Assembly: GCA_003999685.1 (NCBI GenBank)
Contig: CP021233.1
Span: 1,240,001 to 1,304,000 of the forward strand
Direction of reading: 5' to 3'
Length of the DNA stretch: 64,000 nucleotides
DNA from: Taiwanofungus camphoratus
Taxonomy: Eukaryota > Basidiomycota > Agaricomycetes > Polyporales > Taiwanofungaceae
Below, piece after piece: positions 53,237 to 64,000 of the stretch. Each line of letters starts with the position of its first letter. Positions within the stretch are counted from its first letter, which is position 1. The notes beneath the pieces were generated by a model. It was not told the DNA's origin, ran no database searches, and was given only the letters and a program-made list of their open reading frames with translations. Made by a program: the position numbers and the translations under genes.

Positions 53237-56200
53237 TCAAATGTAGAACATGCTCTCTCGCAAGTCCGGATGCACACCCTCGCCCCACATCTCCACCGCG
53301 CGCTGGAAGACGCGGTCCCTCTCCTCCCTCCCTGCCCCGCCCGCGCCCGAAACGCCGCCCTCGGGAGCGTCCAACAGCGAGTTGACGTAGCACCGCCCCC
53401 GCTCGCACGCGATGTCGGCATAGTAACGCGGCGGGCACGAGGCTCACGGCCTTGGTCTCGCGCGCGCGCGCGCGTACAGGTAGCTCGCCGTGTGCGTGCC
53501 CTGCTGGAGCGTGTCCGCGCCGTAGCGGCTCTCGTCGTACACCACGACGTAGCGCGTCGGCCGCACCGTGCCCTGCAGCCCCGCGTGCGCCTGTGCGCGA
53601 GCATACACGCGTGAGCAGCGTTAGCAACGTAGGAGACAGACGCGCCGTACGCACCTGTAGGTAGAAATCGAAACGGTATATGTCGGTGACGCCCTTGTCG
53701 ACGACGGTGCCGGGGAGCGTGTTGCCATTCTTGGCCATGTTCTTGGGCTCGGTGGGCAGGAAGCGAGCATGGTGGCGCTTTCCGCAGACCACGATCGTCA
53801 ATTTGGGCCGATAAGGCGTATTGGGGGAGAACTCCTTGAATGCATCCAGGATCCTCGGTAGTTCTTCCCGCAGCAGTACATCGTATTGCCCCTGAACCGG
53901 TTGTCGTCAGGGTACACCATCTTGCAAGAACACGGCGAAACTCACCTCGGACACCCCATCACGGAAGACATGCACTCGCTCCGGAAGGCACTCGTTCCTC
54001 TGTTGATAGAGAAGCAGCCGCTCCACCATCATACGGGTCAGGTCCTCGACCATCTACATATATAGCAAGTCAGTGACTGCGCCTCCCGCGATGTGATCGC
54101 GCGCACGTACCTCCTTCGCATCCTTGTTCCAGTCCGGCTTTTGCAGCGCGAGACTCGCCGGAAAGTGAGCAAAGTCGTCGTCTACGCTTGCCACCACCGC
54201 GGCGATGGACGGCGTCCCTTCCACGCTCCCCGGGCCAGGGTGCGTCACGTCTATCCCCACGAGCATCGTCTTCTCCTCCCTGAGCCACTTCATCGACTGC
54301 GTGTCCAACAAGTGATTGATGCCCCCGAGCTTCGTGTTGACCTTGAGTGCTACATTTGAGAAGTATTGGTCTTGCTTCTGCGGTTCACCTCGCGCCTTTG
54401 TCAGAAGCATACACACGGTGTGAAGACCAAGTATCACGTCTCCAAGGCGCTTGATGCCAGGATAAATGTGCTTATCGACACCCGATAATAACACAAGCAC
54501 AAAACTCGGCTTTCTCTGAGGGTTGAGATTGTCCACGATAGTCTTTCGGATCTGCTCTATGGCTGCTTTCCTTGACGGATCCGAGTTGCGGTTATAAGGT
54601 TCCAGCCGCGGCGTGGCCATGATTGTTGGAGGTCCGTCCGGGACAACCATGCCGCTCGAGCGGCACTTCTGCGCGAACGTTTGAAGGAATCTCGCAAGCT
54701 CAGGGTCCTGTCCGCCTGCAAACTCGCTTCTACGACCATCTTGCACTAGTAGAACTGCCCAATTCGCCATGTCACCTCCCGATTGGAACTTGACGTTCAG
54801 AATGTTCCAGCTGCCATTATTGACGTTGGCCTGCCTGCCGGCTTTGTAGGCGGGTGTTGGAGGGGGAAGGATGCGGCCAGGCACGACGGCCATGTCTTGC
54901 TTCACAGAGAGTCCAAATGAATCGAGCGGTCCTGTGGATGCACCCGGGAGCAAGCCCAGATCGCGAAACCCTTGGTTGACGATCGCATCTGCATTCACGG
55001 CAGGAGGCTTGCTGGCGTATTTGATCATTGCTGCCGTCGCGTCTCCATCAAGCCTACCGCGATACGCCTGATTTGGCAATATGTCGCAAATCTCTTCTGG
55101 AAGATAGTTCGAACCTCCAACATCAACGACTGGTAAGTTACTAGCATACTTGAGCCGGATTCTGTACTCTGTTTTATGAAATGTCAGCGCAACAACAGAA
55201 CAATGACAGACATGCATACTCCGGCTAAAGTACTGCTCGACGGTTACTGTACCACCCAACTCAGCACAGGAGAATGTTGTCTCTTGAGCATTCGTACTCA
55301 TGATACGAAGTATTGTTCTCTTTCGGGTGTAGCCCAAGTGAGAGGTCGATATCTTTAACTTCTGAGAGAATTCCGTAGGCATTCCTCCAGCCTGTCGCTC
55401 AAATGCGCGCATTGCGTCTGCCAGGTTCCCGGGAACGTAGAACGCCGTCATACAAACGTTGATATTCACCATTAATTGTTTGTACGCAGGACGCACAGAC
55501 ATGAAGAAGCCTTTCCAGGCCTCTAATCCGAGCGCCAGTGGCCGCCGTTCGGACGACGGGAAGAAATAACGGTTTCTGCCAGCTCGGGTTCCAATCTTGT
55601 TGGCGTGCTGCTGCAGAACCAAACTCAAGGCAGGTATAAGCGGCAGGGGATCGTGATCTTGATATTCAGGCTGTCCTTCCATATACCTAGAATGTTCCGT
55701 CAGGGCTCCATTCACGGCGTACAAAGATTTACTCACTGCGTCAATTGGCTAGTGTTTAACTCTCGGAGAAAGTTTATGTCAACGGTAAATTCTAAGACGT
55801 TATCTCGAGGGGCCGTCTCCCCTTCTTCGACGAATCTGATAGAAACGGAGAAAGGTTGTCGTAACTTATTTGTGGAGACAAGCCTCTGGTTGCGATCATG
55901 CGCTACGTAGCCAGCATGAGGTGCAAATTGCGCATGGCTCTCTAGCAGCTGGAAGATGCGTTCCTTACGGTCAGTGCGCGCTTGAGCCTTGGGTGAAACC
56001 GACACGTCATAATCGTAAAGAACACCTTTGGTGACGGTCACAGCAAAGAAATTTGCTCTGAGCGTCACCCGCCTGCCCAGGGTACCCCATCCTGGGAGGA
56101 AGGGCATCTCGTCGCGTACACCCATCTCTCTGAAGGTGGCGGTGAGTTGATCCGAGGTGGACAGACGTTCGTCCACCACTGCAGGCGTGTTGGCGGCGAA

Positions 56201-56419
56201 GACTTGCGCGGAGGCCCCAGGGCCCCCGTGCGACCCTCCGCCTGGCCTGCGGCCTTGTCCCTGCTGCCCTGGTCCTTGCGTGTACGGATGATTGACGCCC
56301 CCTCCACCACGGTCTCGGCTGCTGGATCCTGAGGATACAGCAGCAGAGGTCGCACGGCTTCTTTGCGGGCCCGAGGGTCCTCCCCCTCCGCTTGAACGCT
56401 GACCTTGTCTGTTGCTCAT
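53237..56419 (-). CDS. Argonaute 2, with damaged last exon
   Basis: Same six-exon structure as Argonaute 1 (56419-55737, 55686-55220, 55168-54111, 54053-53946, 53891-53655, 53590-53237), 2,907 nt, 968 codons if continuous. N-terminus MSNRQGQRSSGGGGPSG, then N, PAZ, MID and PIWI as in its neighbour (GIDVTHPGPGSVEGTPS, RDGVSE). In the last exon a run of alternating CG after SYLYA is too long by two bases and a T is extra some 33 bases later. The two shifts cancel, but an in-frame TGA at 53446-53444 falls between. The product would stop before CERGRCYVN and the conserved SMFYI end. Either a recent lesion or a base-calling error in GC-rich DNA. Confidence 0.85.
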
Positions 56420-56797
56420 GGGTTTTTTCGGCGCGAAATGGGATATGTGTGGTATCGGAGGCGGTGCTGGGTACGTTGAAGTTGGGCGCAATGCTCACGC
56501 AATGTCGGTGGTGCTGTACACTGTATAATGTTTGCAGCGCGTTGGATCGTTTGCAAGCGTTGAATCTACTTGATTTAGGAAAATTGGGGGCCTGCGTGGC
56601 CGGAGGGTCCATTATATAGTGGGCGCTCGAGCGACGCGTCTCGGCACCGAGCCGCCGACTCAGATGGAAACCGCAATGAAGGTGACGTCACCGCGCGTCA
56701 TAGCAAGAGCACCGATCGACCACCCTCTCCCACCCCTAACGTCTGCATCCACCGACACGCCCGCTCCCCGCCAGGCCTTGCAACACGCACACCCACA
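56420..56797. promoter_or_regulatory. Divergent promoter of Argonaute 2 and NTF2-like gene
   Basis: 378 bp between start codons of oppositely oriented genes. The sequence ttatatagt at 56611-56619 could be a TATA element for the plus-strand gene. Confidence 0.45.
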
Positions 56798-57764
56798 ATG
56801 GAGGACCCCGCACGCGACATCGACGCCGTCGTCAAGCTCGTCGCCGCCGCCGCCACCCCCGACATACAAAAGGCCGCCATCCTCAGGTACGCCCGTGCCC
56901 ACCGCTCCGCCGCCCATAGCCAGCTCACCCGCGCGCTGCACCAGATACTTTGCCCCCGACGCGTCCTTCCGCCACCCCCTCTGCGCCGTGTCCCCCGCCC
57001 CCCGCTCCCGCGACGCCGTCCTCCGCATCTTCCAGTGGTACCGCGTCCTCTCCCCCGTCCTCGCCCTCCGCGTCCGCCGCGTCGCGTTCCACCCCGGCGG
57101 AGAGAAGACCGCCGTGGGTGGCATCGGAGGCACCGACGCCCACCCGCCGCCCCAGCTCTTCCTCGACATCGTGCAGACTTTCCACATCCGCTGGTCGCCC
57201 TTCCCCGCAAAGGAGGCGCGGTGCGTGCCCCCACTCCCCGCCGACCCCCACTCACTCGCTGACCCCCAACAGCCTCCTCACGCGCCTCACGCTCCGCCCC
57301 GCCCCCTCCTCCCACGGCCCCCCGCGCTTCCTCATCGCCGCCCAAGAAGACTTCTACCACCCGGACGACTTCGCCGCCCTCCTCGCCCCGCCGCTCGTGC
57401 CCCTCGTGCGCGCCCTGCTCCTGCTCGCCACGTGCGCCTGCGGCGTGCTCGCATGGGCCGCCGCGCTGCTCGGTGAGTGCTTTCGCTGGTGTTCTCGGTT
57501 CGGCGCCGGCGGGATGGCGTTGGACACGCGCGCCCGCTCTGGCTCTGGCTCTGGCTCTGCTGGCGTCGGCTGGCCAGCTGGCCAACGGCAAGCCCGCCCG
57601 CCACCGCCCTCCTCCATTCCTCCCCTCCTCGGTCCGCAGCCGCACTGACTCTGCGACGACGGCACATAGGGCTCTGGGCCGCCCGAGGCAGCAAGGACGA
57701 CGACGCGGAGGGACGTGGGCGCGGGAAGGGACCCGGGGACGAGAAAGGGGACGGAGGGGAGTGA
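56798..57764 (+). CDS. SigF-like NTF2-like domain protein
   Basis: Four exons (56798-56886, 56945-57220, 57273-57472, 57670-57764), 660 nt, 219 residues. MEDPARDIDAVVKLVAAAAT, then IQKAAILRYFAPDASFRHPL and the conserved FQWYRVLSPVLALRVRRVAF, a cone-shaped NTF2-like fold. QEDFYHPDDFAALLAPPLVP follows, then a hydrophobic helix (about residues 165-190) and a charged, Gly-rich tail. Fungal relatives are described only as SigF-like NTF2-like proteins of unknown role; the C-terminal helix suggests membrane attachment. Very GC-rich. Intron 3 (197 nt) has a ctctgg repeat. Confidence 0.85.
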
Positions 57765-58339
57765 TGAGCAGGCGGCAAGGAGCGCCCGTGCCCCATCCTA
57801 GATCGTCGATGGCTGTGATAATGTACCAGCCCGGGCTGTATCTGTATCCTGCGCGCACTCGAAGTAGTAGTAATACCATGCGGCGCCAAGCGTCGGAGGG
57901 AGGGGAGTGGTGAGCACGGGATCGAGGTGGGAGCGCGGACAGGAGTGTGCACGCGTGAGGCCGGCGACGACGCAGAGCGCGCGAGGCGCCGGGCGAGCCT
58001 AGCTAGGATGAGAACCGTGTTTACTGGTCACCGTCCTCTACGACCTCGGCGACTCTGCCAGAAGGGTTTCTTCCCGCCCACCGCCTGCTATATGTGGCCA
58101 CAGAAACCGGGTCAGAGTCCGTGTATTCAGCGGTCAGCGGTCATAAATCTGGGCACGAGACTTCCTGCCCTTCGTCGAGTTTGGTGGAGGGCATTTGGCT
58201 GGAGACGGTAAGAAATCCGGATTGAGGGGGGGGACCGTTGATGGTATGTCCCTTTGACCAAGACGTCCTCACACACCGTCTCTCTAGATCGCCTTCCGAC
58301 ATCGTCTCCTGAGGCTTCGCTCCTCAATGCGGCGTGATC
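57765..58339. other. intergenic
   Basis: Spacer after the NTF2-like gene. No protein recognised. Confidence 0.5.
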
Positions 58340-58906
58340 TCACGGTGCCATATCCCGATCGGCTGTTGATTCGTTCGACGCCGCGGTCCCGGGATGCGCG
58401 CACCGCTGCACGCGTCGTAGGGCGGGGGTGCGCTCGGGAGTTCCAGGCAGTACCGCAGGAGGCCCGCCGCGTCCGACGAGACGTGCGCTAGAACACCTTG
58501 CAGATGAGCATGAACGCAAGCCGGCAATCACCCCCTCGGGGCTGCCGCCGAGGCCCGTGAGGTCCGGGCGCGTCTTGTCGACGACGGCGAAAAAGACGTG
58601 CTCGGGGATCCTCCGGGCGGTCTCGACGTGCGCGAGGAGCTCGGGCAGCGTTGTGCGGAGCCACGGGTAGTAGCGGGAGAGCGCGCGGTTGTGCGGCGCG
58701 GCGTGCGCCCAGTAGGCCGTGGCGTCAGCCGGACGCGTGCTGTCTCGAGCGACTCGAGGTGCACCGGGAGGAGCAGTTGATGTCGTACGGGTCCGGACCA
58801 TACAGGCTGGGGTCGTCCGCGGCTGGAGTGGACACGACGGGCGGCCTGTAGAGGAAGGGCGGGCGGCTACCACAGCCAATGTTTTGCTTCCGCTCAGCTC
58901 GGTCAC
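58340..58906 (-). pseudogene. GNAT acetyltransferase-like remnant
   Basis: One frame carries AYWAHAAPHNRALSRYYPWL and RRIPEHVFFAVVDKTRPD then SPEGVIAG, resembling the N-terminal half of fungal GNAT-family proteins. A neighbouring frame continues with AHVSSDAAGLLRYCLELP, the acetyl-CoA-binding part, so the gene seems frameshifted near 58495-58510 and lacks a clear C-terminal half. Tentative. Confidence 0.4.
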
Positions 58907-60360
58907 CGCTCTGTTATATCATGATGGTCTGAACTCTTTGGGTCACTCTCGTTTACATCGATTCATATTGAGGGTGTCTGTGCTGCTCCGATCGATGCAC
59001 CGTGCAGTGAGCTGGATTGCGAACGGTACGAACATGGGTTGCAGCCGTCCAAGTCATAGTACATACCGTTTGCGACAAAGTGTGCACTCAATTACGTGAC
59101 CGTCCTATCGCACATGAACTTGGCTCTCGTGCGTTGTCAGAGCAGAGATATGAGTACACACCGGATAACATGACTGAAGGGAGGGAATGAGTCGTCTGTG
59201 CGAGCACGGCAGCACAACAACGGCTCGAGTAGGACGAGCATGCAAAAAGGTCGCCGATTGGGATATATATTCACGTTTGAGCATGACAAGCGCCCGTTTT
59301 CTCAAGCTCGCGCATGATAGCGCTGTGAGAACGACATCCACTCGCCCGCCAGACAGCGTTCTCCTCTATACTCATATCCCGCACGGCAAGCTGTGGCAGC
59401 CCAAGCGAGAAGCTCCTCCTCGGGCTCTGTCCACAGAGTCCAATAGCTACTGGTCTTTTTGTCTAGCCCTTTCCGCCCTTCCGCGGTCGCCCAAGAGTCG
59501 TGTACATATATCTGCGCCCTAGTTGTCCTGTCTGCTTCCCTTCGACGTCGAGTCTTGCGTGTGGAGGTGCACACGCACCTCACTACAGTCCTCTGCCAAG
59601 CGGTGCATCTGCATTCTATCATCTCGTGGGATAAGTAACTCTCGTTCCATAAGGACCCTGCTCCTTCCCTCTGAACGAGCAACTACGGCGTCAGCTCAGC
59701 CCTCGAACAAAGCCCATCTCTATCAGAGATCGGGTGGTCATCTTTACTCTGTGTCTGTGACAGCTATTGGAAATCGTTGTAGGTTGTGCAGTGAGCCTCA
59801 GCTCTTGTCCTCTCTCAGCTCACCTTCCTCGTCCGTTGCTCCGGTTCCAATCGAGTGGTGTTCACAACTGATTAGATGCGGACTGCTCTATCGCGTATTC
59901 CTCCATTCTAGATCCTACTTTGACAGGTGTACAGGAGATCATGCTACGGATGACATACATCCAAACGCTGCCGATGCCTGATGTATGCACATGTTGCCAG
60001 GGACTGCCTGCGCGTCGTTCTGCTGCTCAATTCGGTCGGCACCTTCCCCTCACTTCGGTGCTTGCCATTGGGATGCTCGCTGTGCATGGAGCATGCATGC
60101 CCGCATTGGGAGAAACGATCTCCCCCTTCTTCCCTCCTAGGTAACTCACGTCTCGCTCATATTGTGATTGTCGCTCAAAGCGCAGACACTAGCTGGAAGA
60201 TGTGCGTGGGCTGCTGGACTGCATCAGTGTGCGTGATACCGAGTTCGGGGGAAGTCGGATGTAGGCATTGCCATGGCAGTTTTCTTCTCAAGTTGCCGAG
60301 GAGCAGGTGCCAGCAATGCAGCCCAATGATCCCTTTATGAAGTCCTAACAGATGTCTGTG
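58907..60360. other. No gene recognised
   Basis: Ordinary-composition DNA with short open frames on both strands and no recognisable protein. Confidence 0.45.
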
Positions 60361-60875
60361 TCGGCAACTCAGCATTCCTGTCTTTACCCATCTTATGTGC
60401 TCTTTGGTTTTTGCCTTGGCTTTGTGTGCATTATGAGCTGCTTAACTGAAATTGAGGGCTGTGCTTTTGTTCACAGTGATGGGTGCATATTGGAGCTGTG
60501 GATAACCGATTTTCATGCCTGGAATTCTGCATTCTTCCATTTTGAAAGGGCAGATTATTGTCTAGTCAATGGGGTTGAATGGTGTTTTGACTTGTTCTAA
60601 ACTTGAGTACAGGAGTTTCACTCAAGCAGCACAGCATTTTGAGGCTGTTTTGAGAGGGATCTGTATTCCTGACAACCTCTCATAGCAACATCTGTTTCCT
60701 CCTGCTTTACATTGTGATAACATCTACATTCTCAAGTTTCCGATTCTGTTCATGTTCTAGATCGTCTCTAAGGCCAGAGATGTTACATCAGTGATGCATA
60801 AAACTCTCATATATTGTGTTGAGACATTGTTGAAAGGCCCACAATTTGACCAGTGTGAACATCTTCAACATTCTC
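60361..60875. other. CpG-poor DNA upstream of DUF6533 copy C
   Basis: Compositional change begins here. No protein recognised. Confidence 0.4.
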
Positions 60876-62640
60876 AATGTCTTCTCAAGCCGAAACTGGA
60901 TGGCAGCCTGCCTCTGTTTTTGAACAACTGTGAGTTATATGATTAAGCAGAATGGAACATTGCTACTTATCTGTGCTCCAGTGTCCTACAAAATTATTTT
61001 ATTGTGGCTGTTACTGGTAAGCCTGCATAATTTTTTAAATATGTACTATGAATACATTTTAGAGTGTGCTGAACTGAACACTGTCAAGCATTGTTCCTCT
61101 ATGACTATATGCTCACCCTTGGTCAAGAAGTTCAAGTTGTGTGGTGTCGAAAATTTACAGGAGCAAGCCTTCTGTATCTATTCAATCGACAACTGCTGTT
61201 TGTTTATCTTTGTTGCTGGACTGTGAATGCGTTTGTGACCATACCATGTGAAGTATGATTCTCATTCAAAGGTCTAGTTTTACATTAGACTTATTTCTGC
61301 TTTTTAGAGGTGCTAGCATTTTAATTTGCTTATATATACATCTGCTTATATATGATTATTTTAGTGGCTTTATTTTAGCTCAGATTGCAAATGGGAGTGA
61401 AGTTTTGTTCTTTGTAAATGCAGCAGGTGTGATGCATGATTTTAATGATTGAAAACACAAACTAACATTCTGTGTCAGCTTTTTCTGCACTTCGTGTCTA
61501 TGCCATTGCCCATCGTAATTGGCAACTTTCATCTATTGTTTTCGTTCTGGGCTTTACCAGTATGGCTATAAATATTGTAAGTAAGAATTTTTTTCTGTAT
61601 CATTACATACTCATCTTAATCTATTTCAGTATCTATATTCTCAACAACTGTCAATGACTGCTCCACCACCTGAATATTGTGTAATAATATATGGTGTTGC
61701 TGTCAAATTACATGCCAGGTTAGTCTTCAGCATGAAATTGTCTCTAATATTGAATAAAAAGGCTTGCTGACATATCTACTTCAGATGTAAGACTAACTAC
61801 ATTATATGTCAGCTATTGAATGAAACTAGTTTGTTTGCAGTAGGTATAGCAAGTATAATGGCTAATGTTGCTGCTGATACTGTGGTACTATCAACAACAT
61901 TATATGCTACATATAACATCAAACAATTTGCAAATCATGCAACTATTAAAGTTTCTGTCACAACACTGTTGTTGAGAGATGGCAAGTTCTTGATTCACAT
62001 TTGAGATTCAAATATTGACATATTAAGCTTTTCTGCAGGTACAATTTATTTTAGGTATTCCTGAATTCTTTGAAACCCAGATCTGTGACACTGATAAGTA
62101 TTTTTCAGCATTCTTCTTGCTTTGAATATAGCCAATGTGATCATAAATCTGCTCAATGTTGGTTCATTTGTATACTTTTTCTCTATTTTGATACTAATAC
62201 TATACAACAGAGTGTCATAACAATTTCTCTATTTGTTTCTGTGTCTGTATTGAAAGTGTACTTTGAGAGAATTGCACTGTTCACTGATTGTAAAGCATTT
62301 TGTTTTCTAGATTCACTTCAATTCTTATTTCTCACTTATTTCTCAACCTTCGTCAAGTACATCTTGCTCAAGGAGATACACCCTCTCAGCCATCACGAAT
62401 ATCAGATCTTCAATTTGCTTCAAGGATAGTGGGAAACATAGGAGCACCACTTAACCATGGATTGATTTCTGATCAGGTACAGAGATCATTGATTGGCTAT
62501 AAGTTGAATGTGTCATTCACAGCTGCAGCATGATCAGATAGATGAAATTATTGGATCTGAGGATATAGAGGAGATACCACAAGTGGTGAAAGAACCTTTG
62601 AAGGATGGTCTTGGACTTCATGATACAAATATAAATTTGG
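60876..62640 (+). pseudogene. DUF6533-family membrane protein, copy C, degenerate
   Basis: Plus-strand exons parallel copy A: MSSQAETGWQPAS near 60880, YDYMLTLGQEVQVVWCRKFT with ASLLYLFNRQLLFVYLCCW (about 61100-61220), FSALRVYAIAHRNWQLSSIV (61480-61545), AADTVVLSTTLYATYNIKQF (61870-61930), and RFTSILISHLFLNLRQVHLA (62308-62370) then SDLQFASRIVGNIGAPL. Stops and indels interrupt the later part, and the sequence is AT-rich and CpG-poor. Function of the family is unknown. Confidence 0.55.
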
Positions 62641-64000
62641 GGCTTCAGGTGAGTTATGTTAATAGGAACTCAAAGTCTTAACATTCTATTTTTTATCAGG
62701 AATCAACTGTCTAATTCAGACAAATACACAACAGCAGTATATGTCAATTTCTTGAAATTCTTTCTTATTCAAAGAGCTATGGCAAGGAGTATGTATTATT
62801 TATATGATTGGCCCTGATTGCACCTTCTAGAAAAATGAATTGTACTTATCTAAAAAGACAAATTGTGGATGTGATAGAGTTGCCTTCACTTACATTAGCT
62901 GTGTAGATATATGACTGTAGCTTGAGTGTCAGATTTGGTCTCACTGCAAAAGCAAAGAAGACAAGGCCAGCTTTGTGAAAAGACATCTGTAACAGGATGT
63001 AAGACACATAACAGAGGGACCTTCACTGCAGTCAGGTCTCAGATAGGATCCAGCCCAGGGACAGAGCCCAGTTCAAGCATATGGTATCTGTTGAATGGGA
63101 CTGTTTTTTTGCTGATGAGACGCTCACATCAGCTCCTGTAGATGTTCACATTCTGTCTGAGGGAGCACTTCCATACTAGCCAGAACACACCCAAATCCAC
63201 ACTGTCTCAACCTATGTCACAGCCTCCAAGACCATCCATGCCACACCCTGCACCACACCCGAAACTAACCAGGCCATGCAGCCAGGATCAGCCAGCAATC
63301 CCGACATTTAACTTCTGGGGACAAGAAATAAGTAAGATGGTGTATAGTATAATCCTCTCTAACGACATCACCCTCACATGGATCACTGGCAAGTTTGGTT
63401 CCACATTTCCTATTTACACTTCCAGGTATGTGATGAACTCCCGCGATAAGCTAAGCACTGTTGTTTGTATTTCTGCCGTTGTTCGTGCTTGAAAGAGGCT
63501 CGAGTGACAACCCCAGCGTTCGATCGTGACCCGACTTTCTAATCTGATTATTTGGACTTTTTGTCTAGCATAATGTCAGCAGACGGAGAATAGGTTCTCA
63601 AAGATATGTGACATTTTATGGGTGACTGGCCTACATCCCGACTTAGGGATGAGAAACATATTCCATGTCTGCGAGTACTTGGATCCAGCAGCAGCTTGCT
63701 CTCCGGACCGTGAAACAGGCCGTTGTTCAATTGTAGTCATTATTCTGCTGAAGAACACATTCAAGGCGTATTCGTAAATTACGGTCGACCATGACCTACA
63801 TAGCACCATGATCATCAATAATTGCCATTCCCAATCTTCCAACACTGACCAGTCATACCAAGGTCTACCTGTCTCCTCTCCGTTCCTCAACGACAACGTC
63901 GACCCATTTCAGTACCACTGTCTCCAATATGTCCTCCCATCCGTTGTCTAATCGCGCCACTAGCGGTGCATTGAACTCAATAGACTCTTCGTTGCTTGTG
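62641..64000. other. No gene recognised
   Basis: CpG-poor to about 63,230, then ordinary. Open frames at 62926-63492 and on the minus strand near 63576-63896 have no recognisable domain. A gene continuing past the right edge cannot be excluded. Confidence 0.4.

Overview
The window looks like a genome segment from a filamentous basidiomycete (Agaricomycetes). Genes carry many short GT-AG introns of about 50-60 nt. The families seen are typical of that group: a Zn2Cys6 regulator, F-box proteins, DUF6533-type membrane proteins, a ricin-B lectin domain protein, a SigF-like NTF2 protein, duplicated Argonautes, a tyrosine-recombinase (YR) retroelement and a chromodomain Ty3 element. No tRNA, rRNA or CRISPR was found.

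Layout. 1-3.7 kb: 3' part of a Zn2Cys6 transcription factor, then an F-box gene. 3.7-17.3 kb: a nested structure. A duplicated 3' fragment of the splicing factor gene PRP46 is split by a roughly 5.2 kb YR retroelement, and that element's recombinase gene is itself split by an 8,030-bp chromovirus with 477-bp LTRs and a CAAAG target duplication. 17.3-20 kb: AT-rich, CpG-poor DNA with a DUF6533 gene. 20.8-32.2 kb: a conserved housekeeping block (lectin-domain protein, SUMO, ATG22, mitochondrial carrier, TFIIS, the intact PRP46). 32.2-39 kb: decayed CpG-poor repeat DNA holding a second copy of the PRP46/DUF6533 junction, a solo LTR with CTCAG duplication and a LINE remnant. 39-43.5 kb: a SURP-like protein and the CAAX protease STE24. 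43.7-56.4 kb: Argonaute 1, a flavin monooxygenase (FMO) and Argonaute 2, all on the minus strand and partly in very GC-rich DNA. 56.8-58.9 kb: a SigF-like NTF2 protein and a GNAT-like remnant. 60.4-63 kb: a third, degenerate DUF6533 locus in CpG-poor DNA.

Gene models were built by hand from splice signals and family alignment from memory. For PRP46, ATG22, TFIIS, STE24, SUMO, the carrier, the lectin protein, NTF2, the SURP-like protein and Argonaute 1 the summed exon lengths are multiples of three. The most striking observations are the three-level nested insertion, a self-priming site and duplicated polypurine tract in the chromovirus, its extra zinc-knuckle ORF downstream of pol, a 122-bp MITE in the last FMO exon whose removal restores a longer frame, three consecutive FMO micro-exons of 7, 9 and 14 nt, and two Argonautes that share an identical intron while one has a damaged PIWI end. 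The RNA-silencing genes and the mobile DNA share this segment, but nothing in the sequence shows a functional link.
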